Source: Bacillus sp. NP157 (GTDB lineage Bacteria; Pseudomonadota; Gammaproteobacteria; Xanthomonadales; Rhodanobacteraceae). Taken from it: a stretch of 64,000 nucleotides of DNA. The number at the start of each line of letters is the position of its first letter. Position 1 is the stretch's first letter. A model generated the notes under the pieces. That model was not told the origin of the DNA. It made no database searches and saw only the letters and a list, made by a program, of their open reading frames with translations. Shown piece after piece: positions 25,700 through 33,374 of this stretch. The stretch is from contig CP076546.1 in assembly GCA_018889975.1 (NCBI GenBank), forward strand, positions 186,001-250,000, written 5' to 3'. The translations under genes were made by a program, and so were the position numbers.

Positions 25700-25837
25700 A
25701 GCCCTCGGTGCCTACCCTCGCTGCTCAGACAGGTCCTCCGCGCTCGATAAGGTTGGCCGCAGCCGCGGCCCATGTACTTATTGCCCTACGGGCGCTCGCT
25801 TGTGCGGAACTCGCCTCGAGGGTAGGCACCGAGGGCT
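25700..25837 (+). mobile_element. MITE-like 138-bp element with perfect 21-bp terminal inverted repeats (copy A)
   Basis: The element begins AGCCCTCGGTGCCTACCCTC(G) and ends with its exact reverse complement (25817-25837). The interior is GC-rich and has no coding capacity. A second, inverted copy with about 85-90% identity by eye lies at 26697-26835. In that copy the terminal repeats carry matched compensatory changes (GGTGCCTACC versus GGCGCCCACC), so the ends stay perfectly paired. No obvious target-site duplication is seen. Confidence 0.75.
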
Positions 25838-25904
25838 CTCTTCATCCGTGTCGCGAGCTGGGTGGGACGGCCACCACCGGCATCCCCGACGCAGCGATGG
25901 CTCG

Positions 25905-25929
25905 TGTAGGAGCGCGCCTGCGCGCGACC
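25905..25929 (+). repeat. GTAG-type REP palindrome
   Basis: TGTAGGAGCGCGCCTGCGCG followed by CGACC. It forms the right border of composite repeat copy A. Confidence 0.85.
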
Positions 25930-26071
25930 GGGTGCGCAATCGGGACATGGCTGTTGGTCCGCAGGCACCGGGGCAGGGTCTGATGAAGCGGCATGCCTGT
26001 ACGAGCGCGTCTGTAGTGGCCGGGATTTCCTCGATGCCCCAGTAGATGCAAAATCTCCTGCGAGGTGATCC

Positions 26072-26443
26072 ATGAGTTTCAAGATAACTTCCCCGGCCAT
26101 CAAGGCCGAAGCCATTCGACTGGTGGTTGAGGCGGGCTACAGCTCGCCCCAGGCCGCGAAAATAGCCGGTGTCGGCCCCACGGCGCTGCGGCGTTGGGTC
26201 GAGGAGTGGCGGCAAGAACAAGCGGCGATACCGTCGACGACGGCCGCGCAGGCGCTCCTTATCGAGCAGCTCAAGGAGCGGCTGGCGGCTTCGGAAAGAG
26301 CGCGCGAGGTCCTGGCCGAAGAGCGTGATGTCCTAAAAAAACAGTTGCCCTCTCACCTCGAAAAAATCTTGAAGCCCCGCAGGTCATCAAAAAAGGTGAG
26401 AACGATACTGTCGAGCCAGCGCACCCCGGCAACGTTGGATTAG
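26072..26443 (+). CDS. Orphan IS3-OrfA-like helix-turn-helix protein
   Basis: A 123-residue protein. Residues 1-50 form the IS3/IS911-type helix-turn-helix (SPAIKAEAIRLVVEAGYSSPQAAKIAGVGPTALRRWVEEW). Residues about 65-95 form a heptad-rich coiled coil (LLIEQLKERLAASERAREVLAEERDVLKK), as in IS3 OrfA. The usual OrfA C-terminus is missing, and no OrfB (DDE transposase) follows in any frame. A run of seven A at 26335-26341 is where an IS3 frameshift site would sit, but the shifted frames do not read like OrfB. AGGTGATCC precedes the ATG. It is probably a remnant or a domesticated DNA-binding protein; it lies between two inverted composite repeats. Confidence 0.65.
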   Translation: MSFKITSPAIKAEAIRLVVEAGYSSPQAAKIAGVGPTALRRWVEEWRQEQAAIPSTTAAQALLIEQLKERLAASERAREVLAEERDVLKKQLPSHLEKILKPRRSSKKVRTILSSQRTPATLD

Positions 26444-26620
26444 CCGCGTAGCAGCTACACCGTCTGACGGAGCGGCAACGCGGCAGGTACGCGCCTGCGT
26501 GCGAATAGCGGACATTCCGGAGATGACGGAACCTGTGTCACCGGCTCACACTTGCGCCTTTGAATCACATCGAAACGATGCCCTGAGCTTTGGCATTTGC
26601 CATTGTTCGGCACCATCCAT

Positions 26621-26644
26621 TCGCGCGCAGGCGCGCTCCTACAG
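26621..26644 (-). repeat. GTAG-type REP palindrome
   Basis: The reverse complement reads CTGTAGGAGCGCGCCTGCGC followed by GCGA. It borders composite repeat copy B. Confidence 0.85.
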
Positions 26645-26696
26645 ACGCCGCCGCTGGCGATGCTTTCCCACCCGTCGCGTGCGGCCGGCAAGAACA

Positions 26697-26835
26697 GCCC
26701 TCGGCGCCCACCCTCGAGGCGAGTTCCGCACAAGCGAGCGGCCGTAGGCCGATTAAATACACGGGCCGCGGCTGCGGCCAACCCTGTCGAGCGCGGAGGA
26801 CCTGTTTGAGCAGCGAGGGTGGGCGCCGAGGGCTG
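26697..26835 (-). mobile_element. MITE-like 139-bp element with perfect 21-bp terminal inverted repeats (copy B)
   Basis: Its ends are AGCCCTCGGCGCCCACCCTC(G) and the exact reverse complement (26815-26835). On the minus strand the interior matches copy A (for example CAGGTCCTCCGCGCTCGA and GGTTGGCCGCAGCCGCGGCC). It is flanked by REPs in the same relative layout as copy A, so the repeated unit is a composite of about 290 bp. Confidence 0.75.
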
Positions 26836-26890
26836 GTCCTGCGGGCACGTTCGAGCGCCGCGGGGAGGTTCGATGGAACGGCGACCCCAA

Positions 26891-26915
26891 TCGCGCGCAG
26901 GCGCGCTCCTACAGG
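26891..26915 (-). repeat. GTAG-type REP palindrome supplying the yggT stop codon
   Basis: The reverse complement reads CCTGTAGGAGCGCGCCTGCG followed by CGCGA. Its TAG is the in-frame stop of yggT (26909-26911 on the minus strand). Confidence 0.85.
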
Positions 26916-27484
26916 CCCATGAGGAGGCGGCCGCCGAGGTCCTGGAGGGGCTGGGCGATGAGGATACGGGCCAGGAACAGGCCGAGCAGGACGACGGTCG
27001 GCGAGAAATCCAGGCCGCCCAGGGTCACCCGGCCGCGCAGCGGACGGACGAGCGGCTCGGCCAGCGCCGTCACGAAACGCGCCACCGGATGGTAGCGGTC
27101 CGTCGACAACATGCTCATCAGCGACCACGCGAACACCACGACGATCCAGGTCAGCAGCAGGAAATCCAGCAGCTCGGCGATGCCCAGCACAAGGATGCCC
27201 AGCGGCGACAGCGGCAAACCCGCCAACAGCACCACCAGGACCACCTTCACCCACTCGATCACCAGGGCGACCAGCACGGCGCCCGTATTGATCCGGCGAA
27301 CGCTGGGCAGTGCCTTGCGCAGCGGGCGCAGCACCGGGTTGGTGAAGCGGTAGAGGAACTGGCAGATCGGGTTGTTGAAATCCGCGCGGTTCGCCTCGGC
27401 CAGCAGGCGCAGGACGAACAGGGCCACCAGGGCGCCGAAGATCACGTTGAGCAGCAGGCCGCCCGCGTTGGTCAGGTAATTCAC
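26909..27484 (-). CDS. yggT: YggT family membrane protein
   Basis: A 191-residue integral membrane protein with two YggT repeats. The first (about 3-75) has LLNVIFGALVALFVLRLLAE and CQFLYRFTNPVLRPLRK; the second (about 95-185) has TDRYHPVARFVTALAEPLVRPLR and FSPTVVLLGLFLARI. YggT proteins are commonly encoded next to proC, as here, and have been linked to osmotic stress and cell division; the mechanism is unclear. The start overlaps the proC stop (ATGA). The stop codon is supplied by a REP element, so the native C-terminus may have been shortened or replaced by a few residues. Confidence 0.9.
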   Translation of the reverse strand: MNYLTNAGGLLLNVIFGALVALFVLRLLAEANRADFNNPICQFLYRFTNPVLRPLRKALPSVRRINTGAVLVALVIEWVKVVLVVLLAGLPLSPLGILVLGIAELLDFLLLTWIVVVFAWSLMSMLSTDRYHPVARFVTALAEPLVRPLRGRVTLGGLDFSPTVVLLGLFLARILIAQPLQDLGGRLLMGL

Positions 27485-28305
27485 GAGTTCTGTTCCATCT
27501 GTTCGGAGAGTTCAACACCGCGGCGGCGTGCCGCGTCGACGGCGCGTGCCACGATGGCGGGGAAATGGTCGTCGCGGAAGCTTTCCAGCGCGGCCTGGGT
27601 GGTGCCGTTGGGCGAGGTCACTTTTTGCCGCAGGCTGGCGGCGCTTTCGCCGCTTTCGATCAGCATGCGGCCCGCGCCGAGCGCGGTCTGCGCGGCCAGC
27701 GCCCGGGCGGTCTCGCGCGACATGCCCTGGGCGAAGGCGGCATTCTCCAGCGCCTCGACCAATAGGAAGAAGTAGGCCGGACCGGATCCGGAGAGGGCGG
27801 TGACGATGTCCAGCTGGTCCTCGTCAGGCACCCACACGGTGAGCCCGGCGGCATCCAGCACGTGCTGGGCCTCGGCGCGTTGCGGCGCGCTGACCCGGCC
27901 GTTGGCGTACAGGCCGGTGGCACCGGCGCCGAACATGGCCGGGGTGTTGGGCATGCAGCGAACGATGGGCAGGGCGGCGTCCAGCCAGCGCTCCAGCTGG
28001 GCGATGCGGATGCCCGCGGCGATGGAGACCACCATGGGCCGGTATTGCTGGACCACGCTGCGCAGGCCGCGGCAGACCTCGGCCATCATCTGCGGCTTCA
28101 CGGCAAGGACCAGGATCGAAGCGCCTTCGGCAGCCGTGGCGTTGTCGGTGTAGGTCGCCACGCCATACTGGCGGGAGAGCTCCTGCAGGGGCTCGGCGCG
28201 TGGCTCGGCCACGGCGATGCCGCCGGGCTGGGCGCCATGGCGGACAAGGCCCGCGATCAGGGCCGTGGCCATGTTGCCGCCGCCGATGAAGGCGATCCGA
28301 TTCAT
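27481..28305 (-). CDS. proC: Pyrroline-5-carboxylate reductase
   Basis: A 274-residue ProC that reduces pyrroline-5-carboxylate to proline with NAD(P)H, the last step of proline synthesis. The Rossmann motif IAFIGGGNMATALIAGL begins at residue 4. VLAVKPQMM and the family signature around SGSGPAYFFLLVEALENAA with KVTSPNGTTQAAL are present. The gene is divergent from pilT across 116 bases and is followed by yggT with a four-base overlap. Confidence 0.95.
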   Translation of the reverse strand: MNRIAFIGGGNMATALIAGLVRHGAQPGGIAVAEPRAEPLQELSRQYGVATYTDNATAAEGASILVLAVKPQMMAEVCRGLRSVVQQYRPMVVSIAAGIRIAQLERWLDAALPIVRCMPNTPAMFGAGATGLYANGRVSAPQRAEAQHVLDAAGLTVWVPDEDQLDIVTALSGSGPAYFFLLVEALENAAFAQGMSRETARALAAQTALGAGRMLIESGESAASLRQKVTSPNGTTQAALESFRDDHFPAIVARAVDAARRRGVELSEQMEQNS

Positions 28306-28421
28306 GCGTGGTCCACTCCGTTAGCGACGACGTTCACATACCCATAAAGCATATATGGTGTGCCGCCTTGCGCCGACCCCCGGGGCTGGTTACCTTTGGC
28401 CCACAAAGATAGGGGACCACA

Positions 28422-29459
28422 ATGGATATCGCCGAACTCCTTGCCTTCTCAGTGAAGAACAAGGCCTCCGACCTGCACCTTTCCGCAGGCCTCCCGCCCA
28501 TGATCCGCGTGGACGGTGACGTTCGACGCATCAATATCCCGCCCCTGGAGCACAAACAGGTCCATTCGCTGATCTACGACATCATGTCGGACAAGCAGCG
28601 CCGCGACTATGAGGAATTCCTTGAAGTCGACTTCTCGTTCGAGATTCCCGGCCTGGCCCGCTTCCGCGTCAACGCCTTCAACCACAACCGTGGCGCGGGC
28701 GGCGTGTTTCGTACCATTCCGTCCGAAGTGCTCACCCTGGAAGACTTGGGTGCGCCGAAGATCTTCCGTGAGCTGATCGAACAGCCGCAGGGCCTGATCC
28801 TGGTGACCGGTCCGACCGGCTCGGGCAAGTCGACGACCCTGGCGGCCATGGTCGACCACATCAACAAGAACGAATACGGCCACATCCTCACCGTCGAGGA
28901 TCCGATCGAATTCGTGCATACCTCGCAGAAGTGCCTGGTCAACCAGCGTGAAGTCCATCGCGATACCCACGGCTTCAACGAGGCCCTGCGTTCCGCGTTG
29001 CGCGAAGATCCCGACTACGTGCTGGTCGGCGAGCTCCGCGACCTGGAAACCATCCGCCTGGCGCTGACCGCCGCGGAAACCGGCCACCTGGTGTTCGGCA
29101 CCCTGCATACCTCCTCGGCCGCCAAGACCATCGACCGCATCATCGACGTGTTCCCCGCCGGTGAAAAGCCGATGGTCCGCTCGATGCTCTCCGAGTCCCT
29201 GCGCGCGGTGATTTCGCAGTCCCTGCTGAAGAAGGTCGGTGGCGGCCGTACGGCAGCCCACGAAATCATGGTCGGCATCCCGGCGATCCGTAACCTGATC
29301 CGCGAAGACAAGGTCGCCCAGATGTACTCGGCCATCCAGACCGGCCAGCAGTACGGCATGCAGACCCTGGACCAGAACCTCACTGACCTGGTCAAGCGCG
29401 GCCTGATCACCCGTCAGGAAGCGATGATGTATGCGAAGAACAAGGAAGGCTTCCGGTAA
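28422..29459 (+). CDS. pilT: Type IV pilus retraction ATPase PilT
   Basis: A 345-residue secretion ATPase that powers pilus disassembly and twitching. The PAS-like N-terminal domain (ASDLHLSAGLPPMIRVDG) precedes the RecA-like core: Walker A GPTGSGKSTTLAAM, Asp box LTVEDPIEF, Walker B REDPDYVLVGELRD, and His box TGHLVFGTLHTSSA. The C-terminal AIRNLIREDK motif is the conserved AIRNLIRE of PilT. The ribosome site is AGGGGA. pilU follows about 200 bases downstream, the usual pairing. Confidence 0.96.
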   Translation: MDIAELLAFSVKNKASDLHLSAGLPPMIRVDGDVRRINIPPLEHKQVHSLIYDIMSDKQRRDYEEFLEVDFSFEIPGLARFRVNAFNHNRGAGGVFRTIPSEVLTLEDLGAPKIFRELIEQPQGLILVTGPTGSGKSTTLAAMVDHINKNEYGHILTVEDPIEFVHTSQKCLVNQREVHRDTHGFNEALRSALREDPDYVLVGELRDLETIRLALTAAETGHLVFGTLHTSSAAKTIDRIIDVFPAGEKPMVRSMLSESLRAVISQSLLKKVGGGRTAAHEIMVGIPAIRNLIREDKVAQMYSAIQTGQQYGMQTLDQNLTDLVKRGLITRQEAMMYAKNKEGFR

Positions 29460-29483
29460 GGGAGTAGGAGCGTTTGGGGTTGG

Positions 29484-29556
29484 GAGTAAGGAGTTGAGGG
29501 TAGGAGCCGGGGTGGGCTGGCCCTGGGTCTGACTCGGTACTCTCAACCCGGTACTC
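29484..29556. repeat. Imperfect inverted repeat between pilT and pilU
   Basis: GAGTAAGGAGTTGAGGGTA (29484-29502) pairs imperfectly with TACTCTCAACCCGGTACTC (29538-29556). It is one of several G-rich/C-rich intergenic hairpins in the window and may attenuate or separate pilT and pilU transcription. Confidence 0.5.
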
Positions 29557-29661
29557 GGTACGCTCTGTGCTCCGTGAAGCCGGTCGCTGCAAGCGTGCCA
29601 GCGCAGGTATATGATCGCCCTACAGGGGAGCCGGCCCGTTCCGGCAACGGGGATCCACGCC

Positions 29662-30825
29662 ATGAGCGAGTTCGACTTCACCTCATTCCTCAAGCTGATG
29701 GTGCATAAGCAGGCGTCCGACCTGTTTATCACCGCTGGCGTCGCGCCTTCGATGAAAGTGCAGGGGCGGATCGTGCCGATCACCCAGAGCCCCCTGTCGG
29801 CGCAGCAGTCGCGCGACATGGTGCTGAACGTGATGACGCCGGCGCAGCGCGAAGAGTTTGAAAAAACCCACGAATGCCAGTTCGCCATCAGCGCCTCGGG
29901 CGTGGGCCGGTTCCGTGTCTCGTGCTTCTACCAGCGTAACTGCGTGGGCATGGTGCTGCGCCGGATCGAGTCGAAGATCCCGACGCCGGAAGAGCTGAAC
30001 CTGCCGCCGATCATCAAGCAGCTGGCGATGACCAAGCGCGGCATCATCATCTTCGTGGGCGGCACGGGTACCGGTAAGTCGACCTCGCTGGCGTCGATGA
30101 TCGGCTACCGCAACCAGAATTCCACCGGGCACATCATCACGATCGAAGACCCGATCGAGTATGTGCATCGCCACGAAGGCTGCATCATTACCCAGCGCGA
30201 GCTCGGCATCGATACCGATACCTGGGAAAACGCGCTGAAGAACACGCTGCGCCAGGCGCCCGACGTGATCATGATCGGCGAAGTGCGTACCCGCGAAACG
30301 ATGGAACACGCCATCAACTTCTCGGAAACCGGCCATCTTTGCCTTTGCACGCTGCACGCGAACAACGCCAACCAGGCCCTGGATCGCATCCTGCACTTCT
30401 TCCCGGAAGACCGTCGCAGCGCGCTGCTGATGGATCTGTCGCTGAACCTGAAGGGCATCGTGGCGCAGCAGCTGATCCCCACGCCGGATGGCAAGGCGCG
30501 TCGCGTGGCGGTCGAAGTCATGCTCGGCACGCCGCTGGCGCAGGACTACATCCGCCAGGGCGAGATCCACAAGCTCAAGGAACTGATGCGCGATTCCAAC
30601 CAGCTGGGCATGCGTACCTTCGACCAGAGCCTGGTCGAGCTCTACCACGCTGGCGAGATCTCGTACGAAGACGCGCTTCGCCATGCCGACAGCTCGAACG
30701 AAGTCCGCCTGCGCATCAAGCTGGCCCAGGGCGGCGACGCCCATACGCTGTCGCAAGGCCTGGACGGCGTCGAGATCGACAAGCCACAGGACCGCAACAG
30801 CTTCGGCGGCATGCTCCAGCGCTAA
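29662..30825 (+). CDS. pilU: Type IV pilus retraction ATPase PilU
   Basis: A 387-residue PilT paralogue. It has FTSFLKLMVHKQASDLFITAG at the N-terminus, Walker A VGGTGTGKSTSLASM, ITIEDPIEYVH, the Walker B region QAPDVIMIGEVRTRETM, and TGHLCLCTLHANNANQALDR. Unlike PilT it lacks AIRNLIRE and ends in a longer tail. PilU assists PilT in retraction against load. ATG 29662 gives the normal N-terminus MSEFDFTSFLK; the 17 extra upstream codons have no ribosome site. A REP and a terminator follow. Confidence 0.95.
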   Translation: MSEFDFTSFLKLMVHKQASDLFITAGVAPSMKVQGRIVPITQSPLSAQQSRDMVLNVMTPAQREEFEKTHECQFAISASGVGRFRVSCFYQRNCVGMVLRRIESKIPTPEELNLPPIIKQLAMTKRGIIIFVGGTGTGKSTSLASMIGYRNQNSTGHIITIEDPIEYVHRHEGCIITQRELGIDTDTWENALKNTLRQAPDVIMIGEVRTRETMEHAINFSETGHLCLCTLHANNANQALDRILHFFPEDRRSALLMDLSLNLKGIVAQQLIPTPDGKARRVAVEVMLGTPLAQDYIRQGEIHKLKELMRDSNQLGMRTFDQSLVELYHAGEISYEDALRHADSSNEVRLRIKLAQGGDAHTLSQGLDGVEIDKPQDRNSFGGMLQR

Positions 30826-30842
30826 CGCCGCCCGTCCCGTTG

Positions 30843-30868
30843 CTGTAGGAGCGCGCCTGCGCGCGAGA
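30843..30868 (+). repeat. GTAG-type REP palindrome
   Basis: CTGTAGGAGCGCGCCTGCGC followed by GCGAGA, 17 bases after the pilU stop. Confidence 0.85.
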
Positions 30869-30896
30869 CAGGTGCCCCACCGCCAGCGAACGCACG

Positions 30897-30924
30897 AAAA
30901 AAGGGAGCCTTTCGGCTCCCTTTT
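30897..30924. terminator. Bidirectional terminator between pilU and the BON gene
   Basis: AAGGGAGCC pairs with GGCTCCCTT across the loop TTTC, with A-rich bases on the left and TTTT on the right. It can therefore work for pilU on the plus strand and for the BON gene on the minus strand. Confidence 0.85.
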
Positions 30925-30942
30925 CATGCCATTTCGAACGTA

Positions 30943-31308
30943 TTACTTGGCAGCAGCCGAGACGGTCACGCCGCTGGCATCGACGCTCTTCACGCCCTTG
31001 ACCTTCTTGGCGATCGCTTCGGCGTGGCTCTTTTCCTTAGCCGTGGCGACGGTGCCGGTCAGGGTGACGACGCCTTCGGTCGTGCTGACCGAGATGTCGG
31101 TGCCCTTGACGCTCTTGTTGGCAGCGAACTCGGACTTCACCTTGGTGGTGATCCACGTATCGTCGGCCTTGCCGGCGACCGTCTGGTTGTCACCCTTCGA
31201 AGCGGCCGCGGCGGAGTCCTGGGCATACGCCTGTGCGAACGGCACCGAGCCGAGACCGGCAACGAGGGCGGCAGCGAACAGGGCCTTGCGGATATTGGCG
31301 TTCATCAT
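30943..31308 (-). CDS. Periplasmic BON-domain protein (OsmY-like)
   Basis: A 121-residue exported protein. The signal peptide runs to about residue 29 (AYAQD). One BON domain (about 50-115) follows: DTWITTKVKSEFAANKSVKGTDISVSTTEGVVTLTGTV, then AIAKKVKGVKSVD. BON domains bind phospholipid or envelope surfaces, and OsmY-like proteins are induced by osmotic or stationary-phase stress; the precise role is unknown. It starts with two methionines (31308 or 31305). It is a single gene with its own terminator. Confidence 0.85.
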   Translation of the reverse strand: MMNANIRKALFAAALVAGLGSVPFAQAYAQDSAAAASKGDNQTVAGKADDTWITTKVKSEFAANKSVKGTDISVSTTEGVVTLTGTVATAKEKSHAEAIAKKVKGVKSVDASGVTVSAAAK

Positions 31309-31491
31309 GGGGAACTCCTTCTACTCTGGAATGGGGCGGCGGGCGCCACGCACTGTGGCTGCCTCGGTCGCGGGGCCAATCTGACCAGCGCACCCGTGAA
31401 CGATTCGTGGGTGGAAATCGGGGTGGTTCAGGTTTGCCGATTTCGTTTTCACGGTTGGGAGTGGGGCGAGCTTTATCGCGGGCAAAAAAAA

Positions 31492-31515
31492 GGGACGCCT
31501 GGTGGCGTCCCCTTT
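31492..31515 (-). terminator. Terminator hairpin after the large lipoprotein gene
   Basis: GGGACGCC pairs with GGCGTCCC across TGGT. On the minus strand it is followed by a run of T (complement of AAAAAAAA at 31484-31491). It lies about 30 bases past the lipoprotein stop at 31548, with a REP between. Confidence 0.75.
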
Positions 31516-31538
31516 TCGCGCGCGGGCGCGCTCCTACA
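31516..31538 (-). repeat. GTAG-type REP palindrome
   Basis: The reverse complement reads TGTAGGAGCGCGCCCGCGCG followed by CGA, between the lipoprotein stop and its terminator. Confidence 0.82.
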
Positions 31539-31547
31539 TGTGCACGT

Positions 31548-33296
31548 TTATTTGTATTCGACGGCACCGGAGATGACGAGGCCCTTTTCGTCGACGTGGG
31601 CTTCGCCACCGACCTGGACCACGCGTGCGGCCTGCGCCTTCATCGCATCGAACTGTGCCTTCGAACGCTGCGCGGCGGCCGTGTCGCTTGCCTGCGTGTC
31701 CGGGGCGCCGTCGGCGGTGGAAGCTTCGGCCATGGCGGTGGCGTACTGCTGGGCCTTGTCGGACATGACGTCGACCCACGTGCGGTACATATCGCCGTTG
31801 AGGTGCAGGCGGGCCATGCGGCCGGCATCGCCGGTGCTGCCCATCAACACGTCGTCGAGCTTGGCGTCTTCACCGGCGCCCAGGCCGATGGCGATGGCCT
31901 GGCCGTTCATGGCGGCCCATGCGGGCATGCCGAGCGACTGGGTCAGGTTGGCGGGCAGTGCGACCGGCTTGCCGTCGGCGGCGAGCTTGAAGTCACCGCC
32001 GAGCACGGCCTGGCCCATGGCGAGCAAGCCTGCCGGGTTGCGCGTGCCGAGCACGACGCGACCGGTGACCTGCGGCAGGGCCGCACCCGGTGCGCCGGGC
32101 TTGTAGGAGTCGACGATGATGCGCACGCCACGGATATCGCCGAACGGCGGGATCGCGGCCTGCTGCATCGTCGAACCCAGGCGGGTGAAGCTGTCGTTGA
32201 GGCTGGCGAAGGCCGGGCAGGTGAACGGCTTGGCCGCCACCGCGTCAGCCTGCGCGCTGAAGAACGTACGCAGCTGCTCGACCGGCAGGGCGAAGCTGGC
32301 TTCGAACGGACCGGTGGCATCGCTGCCCAGGCCCGGCAGTTCCACCTTCAGGCCGGAGAAGGCCGTGGTGATGTCGTTGGCCAGGGCCACGTCGACGCGC
32401 TGCTCGACGTGGTGCAGGTCGAGGCGGGTGTAGCCGAAGCTGAAGGACGGCACGCGCGATGCGACGCGGGTGGCCTCTTCCTGGCAGCTCGCCGGGATCT
32501 GCGGAGCGGGTTCGCCGGTCTTCTTCGACTGCTGCTTCATGAAGGTGGCGAACAGCGGATCCTTGCCGGCCGCGACCAGCGGCAGCAGGCGGGCGAGGTC
32601 GACCTGGCCGACCACGTAGTCCTTGTAACCCTTGGCCTTGGCGAGGTCGGCGAGGCGACCGTCGTCCTGCAGGTTCTTGTCCGGGCGGTCGACGCCCAGC
32701 GCCTGGCGCACGAGCGGCTCGGCGGCATCGCCCGGGAGCAGGGCGGCGACGGCCTGCTTGTCGACGGTGGCGATCACCAGCTGCACGCCGGAATCACCCA
32801 GCGCCACGTGGCGGTAGGCCTGGCCACCGGCGTTGGCGGTGTCCAGCTTCTTGCCGTAGGCGGTTTCGAGGCGGCCCACGAAGGCGTCCCACGCGGCCGG
32901 GTCGGCGAGCGCGGCACGTGCCACCGGGGACAGGCCGATGCCGTACACGGCCGAGCCGGTCTTGATGTCGACGCCGGTGCTCTTCAGCACGGTTTCGGCG
33001 TTCTTGCCATCCAGTTCGGTGACCAGGGCGCGCATCAGGCGGGCCGTGTCGACGTTGCCCTTGCCCTCGAACTCCTGGGCATAGGATTTCAGCTGCACGA
33101 CCTGGCCGGGCAGTTCCGCATTGATCTGGGCGATCACCGCCTCGTAGGCGCTGTCGTCCAGCTTGTCGAGGCTTGCCACGACATACGGTGTATCGGCCGG
33201 CACGAAAGCCAGCGGGGCATCCTTGTCCTTGTGGCCGCAGGCCGCCAGCAGCACGCTGGCGACGCCGAGCGCGAGGAGTCGCTTCGTCGGTCGCAT
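31548..33296 (-). CDS. Large lipoprotein of unknown function
   Basis: A 582-residue protein with a lipoprotein signal, ALGVASVLLAAC (lipobox LAAC, Cys at about residue 20), so it should be lipid-anchored in the envelope. The mature part starts APLAFVPADTPYVVASLDKLDD, reminiscent of DUF3352-type proteins with FVPADTP near the N-terminus. It is otherwise free of recognisable catalytic motifs and ends with an alanine-rich helical stretch and a short beta segment. It stands alone, followed by a REP and a terminator. The function cannot be stated from sequence; it is probably family-restricted. Confidence 0.8.
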   Translation of the reverse strand: MRPTKRLLALGVASVLLAACGHKDKDAPLAFVPADTPYVVASLDKLDDSAYEAVIAQINAELPGQVVQLKSYAQEFEGKGNVDTARLMRALVTELDGKNAETVLKSTGVDIKTGSAVYGIGLSPVARAALADPAAWDAFVGRLETAYGKKLDTANAGGQAYRHVALGDSGVQLVIATVDKQAVAALLPGDAAEPLVRQALGVDRPDKNLQDDGRLADLAKAKGYKDYVVGQVDLARLLPLVAAGKDPLFATFMKQQSKKTGEPAPQIPASCQEEATRVASRVPSFSFGYTRLDLHHVEQRVDVALANDITTAFSGLKVELPGLGSDATGPFEASFALPVEQLRTFFSAQADAVAAKPFTCPAFASLNDSFTRLGSTMQQAAIPPFGDIRGVRIIVDSYKPGAPGAALPQVTGRVVLGTRNPAGLLAMGQAVLGGDFKLAADGKPVALPANLTQSLGMPAWAAMNGQAIAIGLGAGEDAKLDDVLMGSTGDAGRMARLHLNGDMYRTWVDVMSDKAQQYATAMAEASTADGAPDTQASDTAAAQRSKAQFDAMKAQAARVVQVGGEAHVDEKGLVISGAVEYK

Positions 33297-33374
33297 TCTC
33301 TATCCTGTTGATTGTTCCCTTGGAACCGCCATTATGCCGGATCGCGCGCCGCGGTGGCGGCCGGGCAGGGCGGC

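Larger units (their letters stand above)
25586..26071. other. 486-base repeat-filled intergenic region
   Basis: No convincing gene is present. In order it holds a REP (25638-25663), the 138-bp element with 21-bp terminal inverted repeats (25700-25837) and a second REP (25905-25929). Downstream is the degenerate REP-like CCTGTACGAGCGCGTCTGTAG around 25995-26015, and then the ribosome site of the orphan OrfA-like gene. The open frames here are translations of the repeats. Confidence 0.8.
26444..26908. other. 465-base repeat-filled intergenic region
   Basis: No convincing gene. It holds a degenerate REP-like sequence near 26484-26505, a reverse REP (26621-26644), copy B of the 138/139-bp inverted-repeat element (26697-26835) and the start of another reverse REP (26891-26915) that runs into the end of yggT. 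The region mirrors 25586-25930 in opposite orientation. Confidence 0.8.

Noticed and set aside
26330-26450. IS3-type programmed frameshift into OrfB at the A7 run
   Set aside because: Reading the -1 and +1 frames after the run gives no OrfB-like sequence and reaches stops within about 40 codons.
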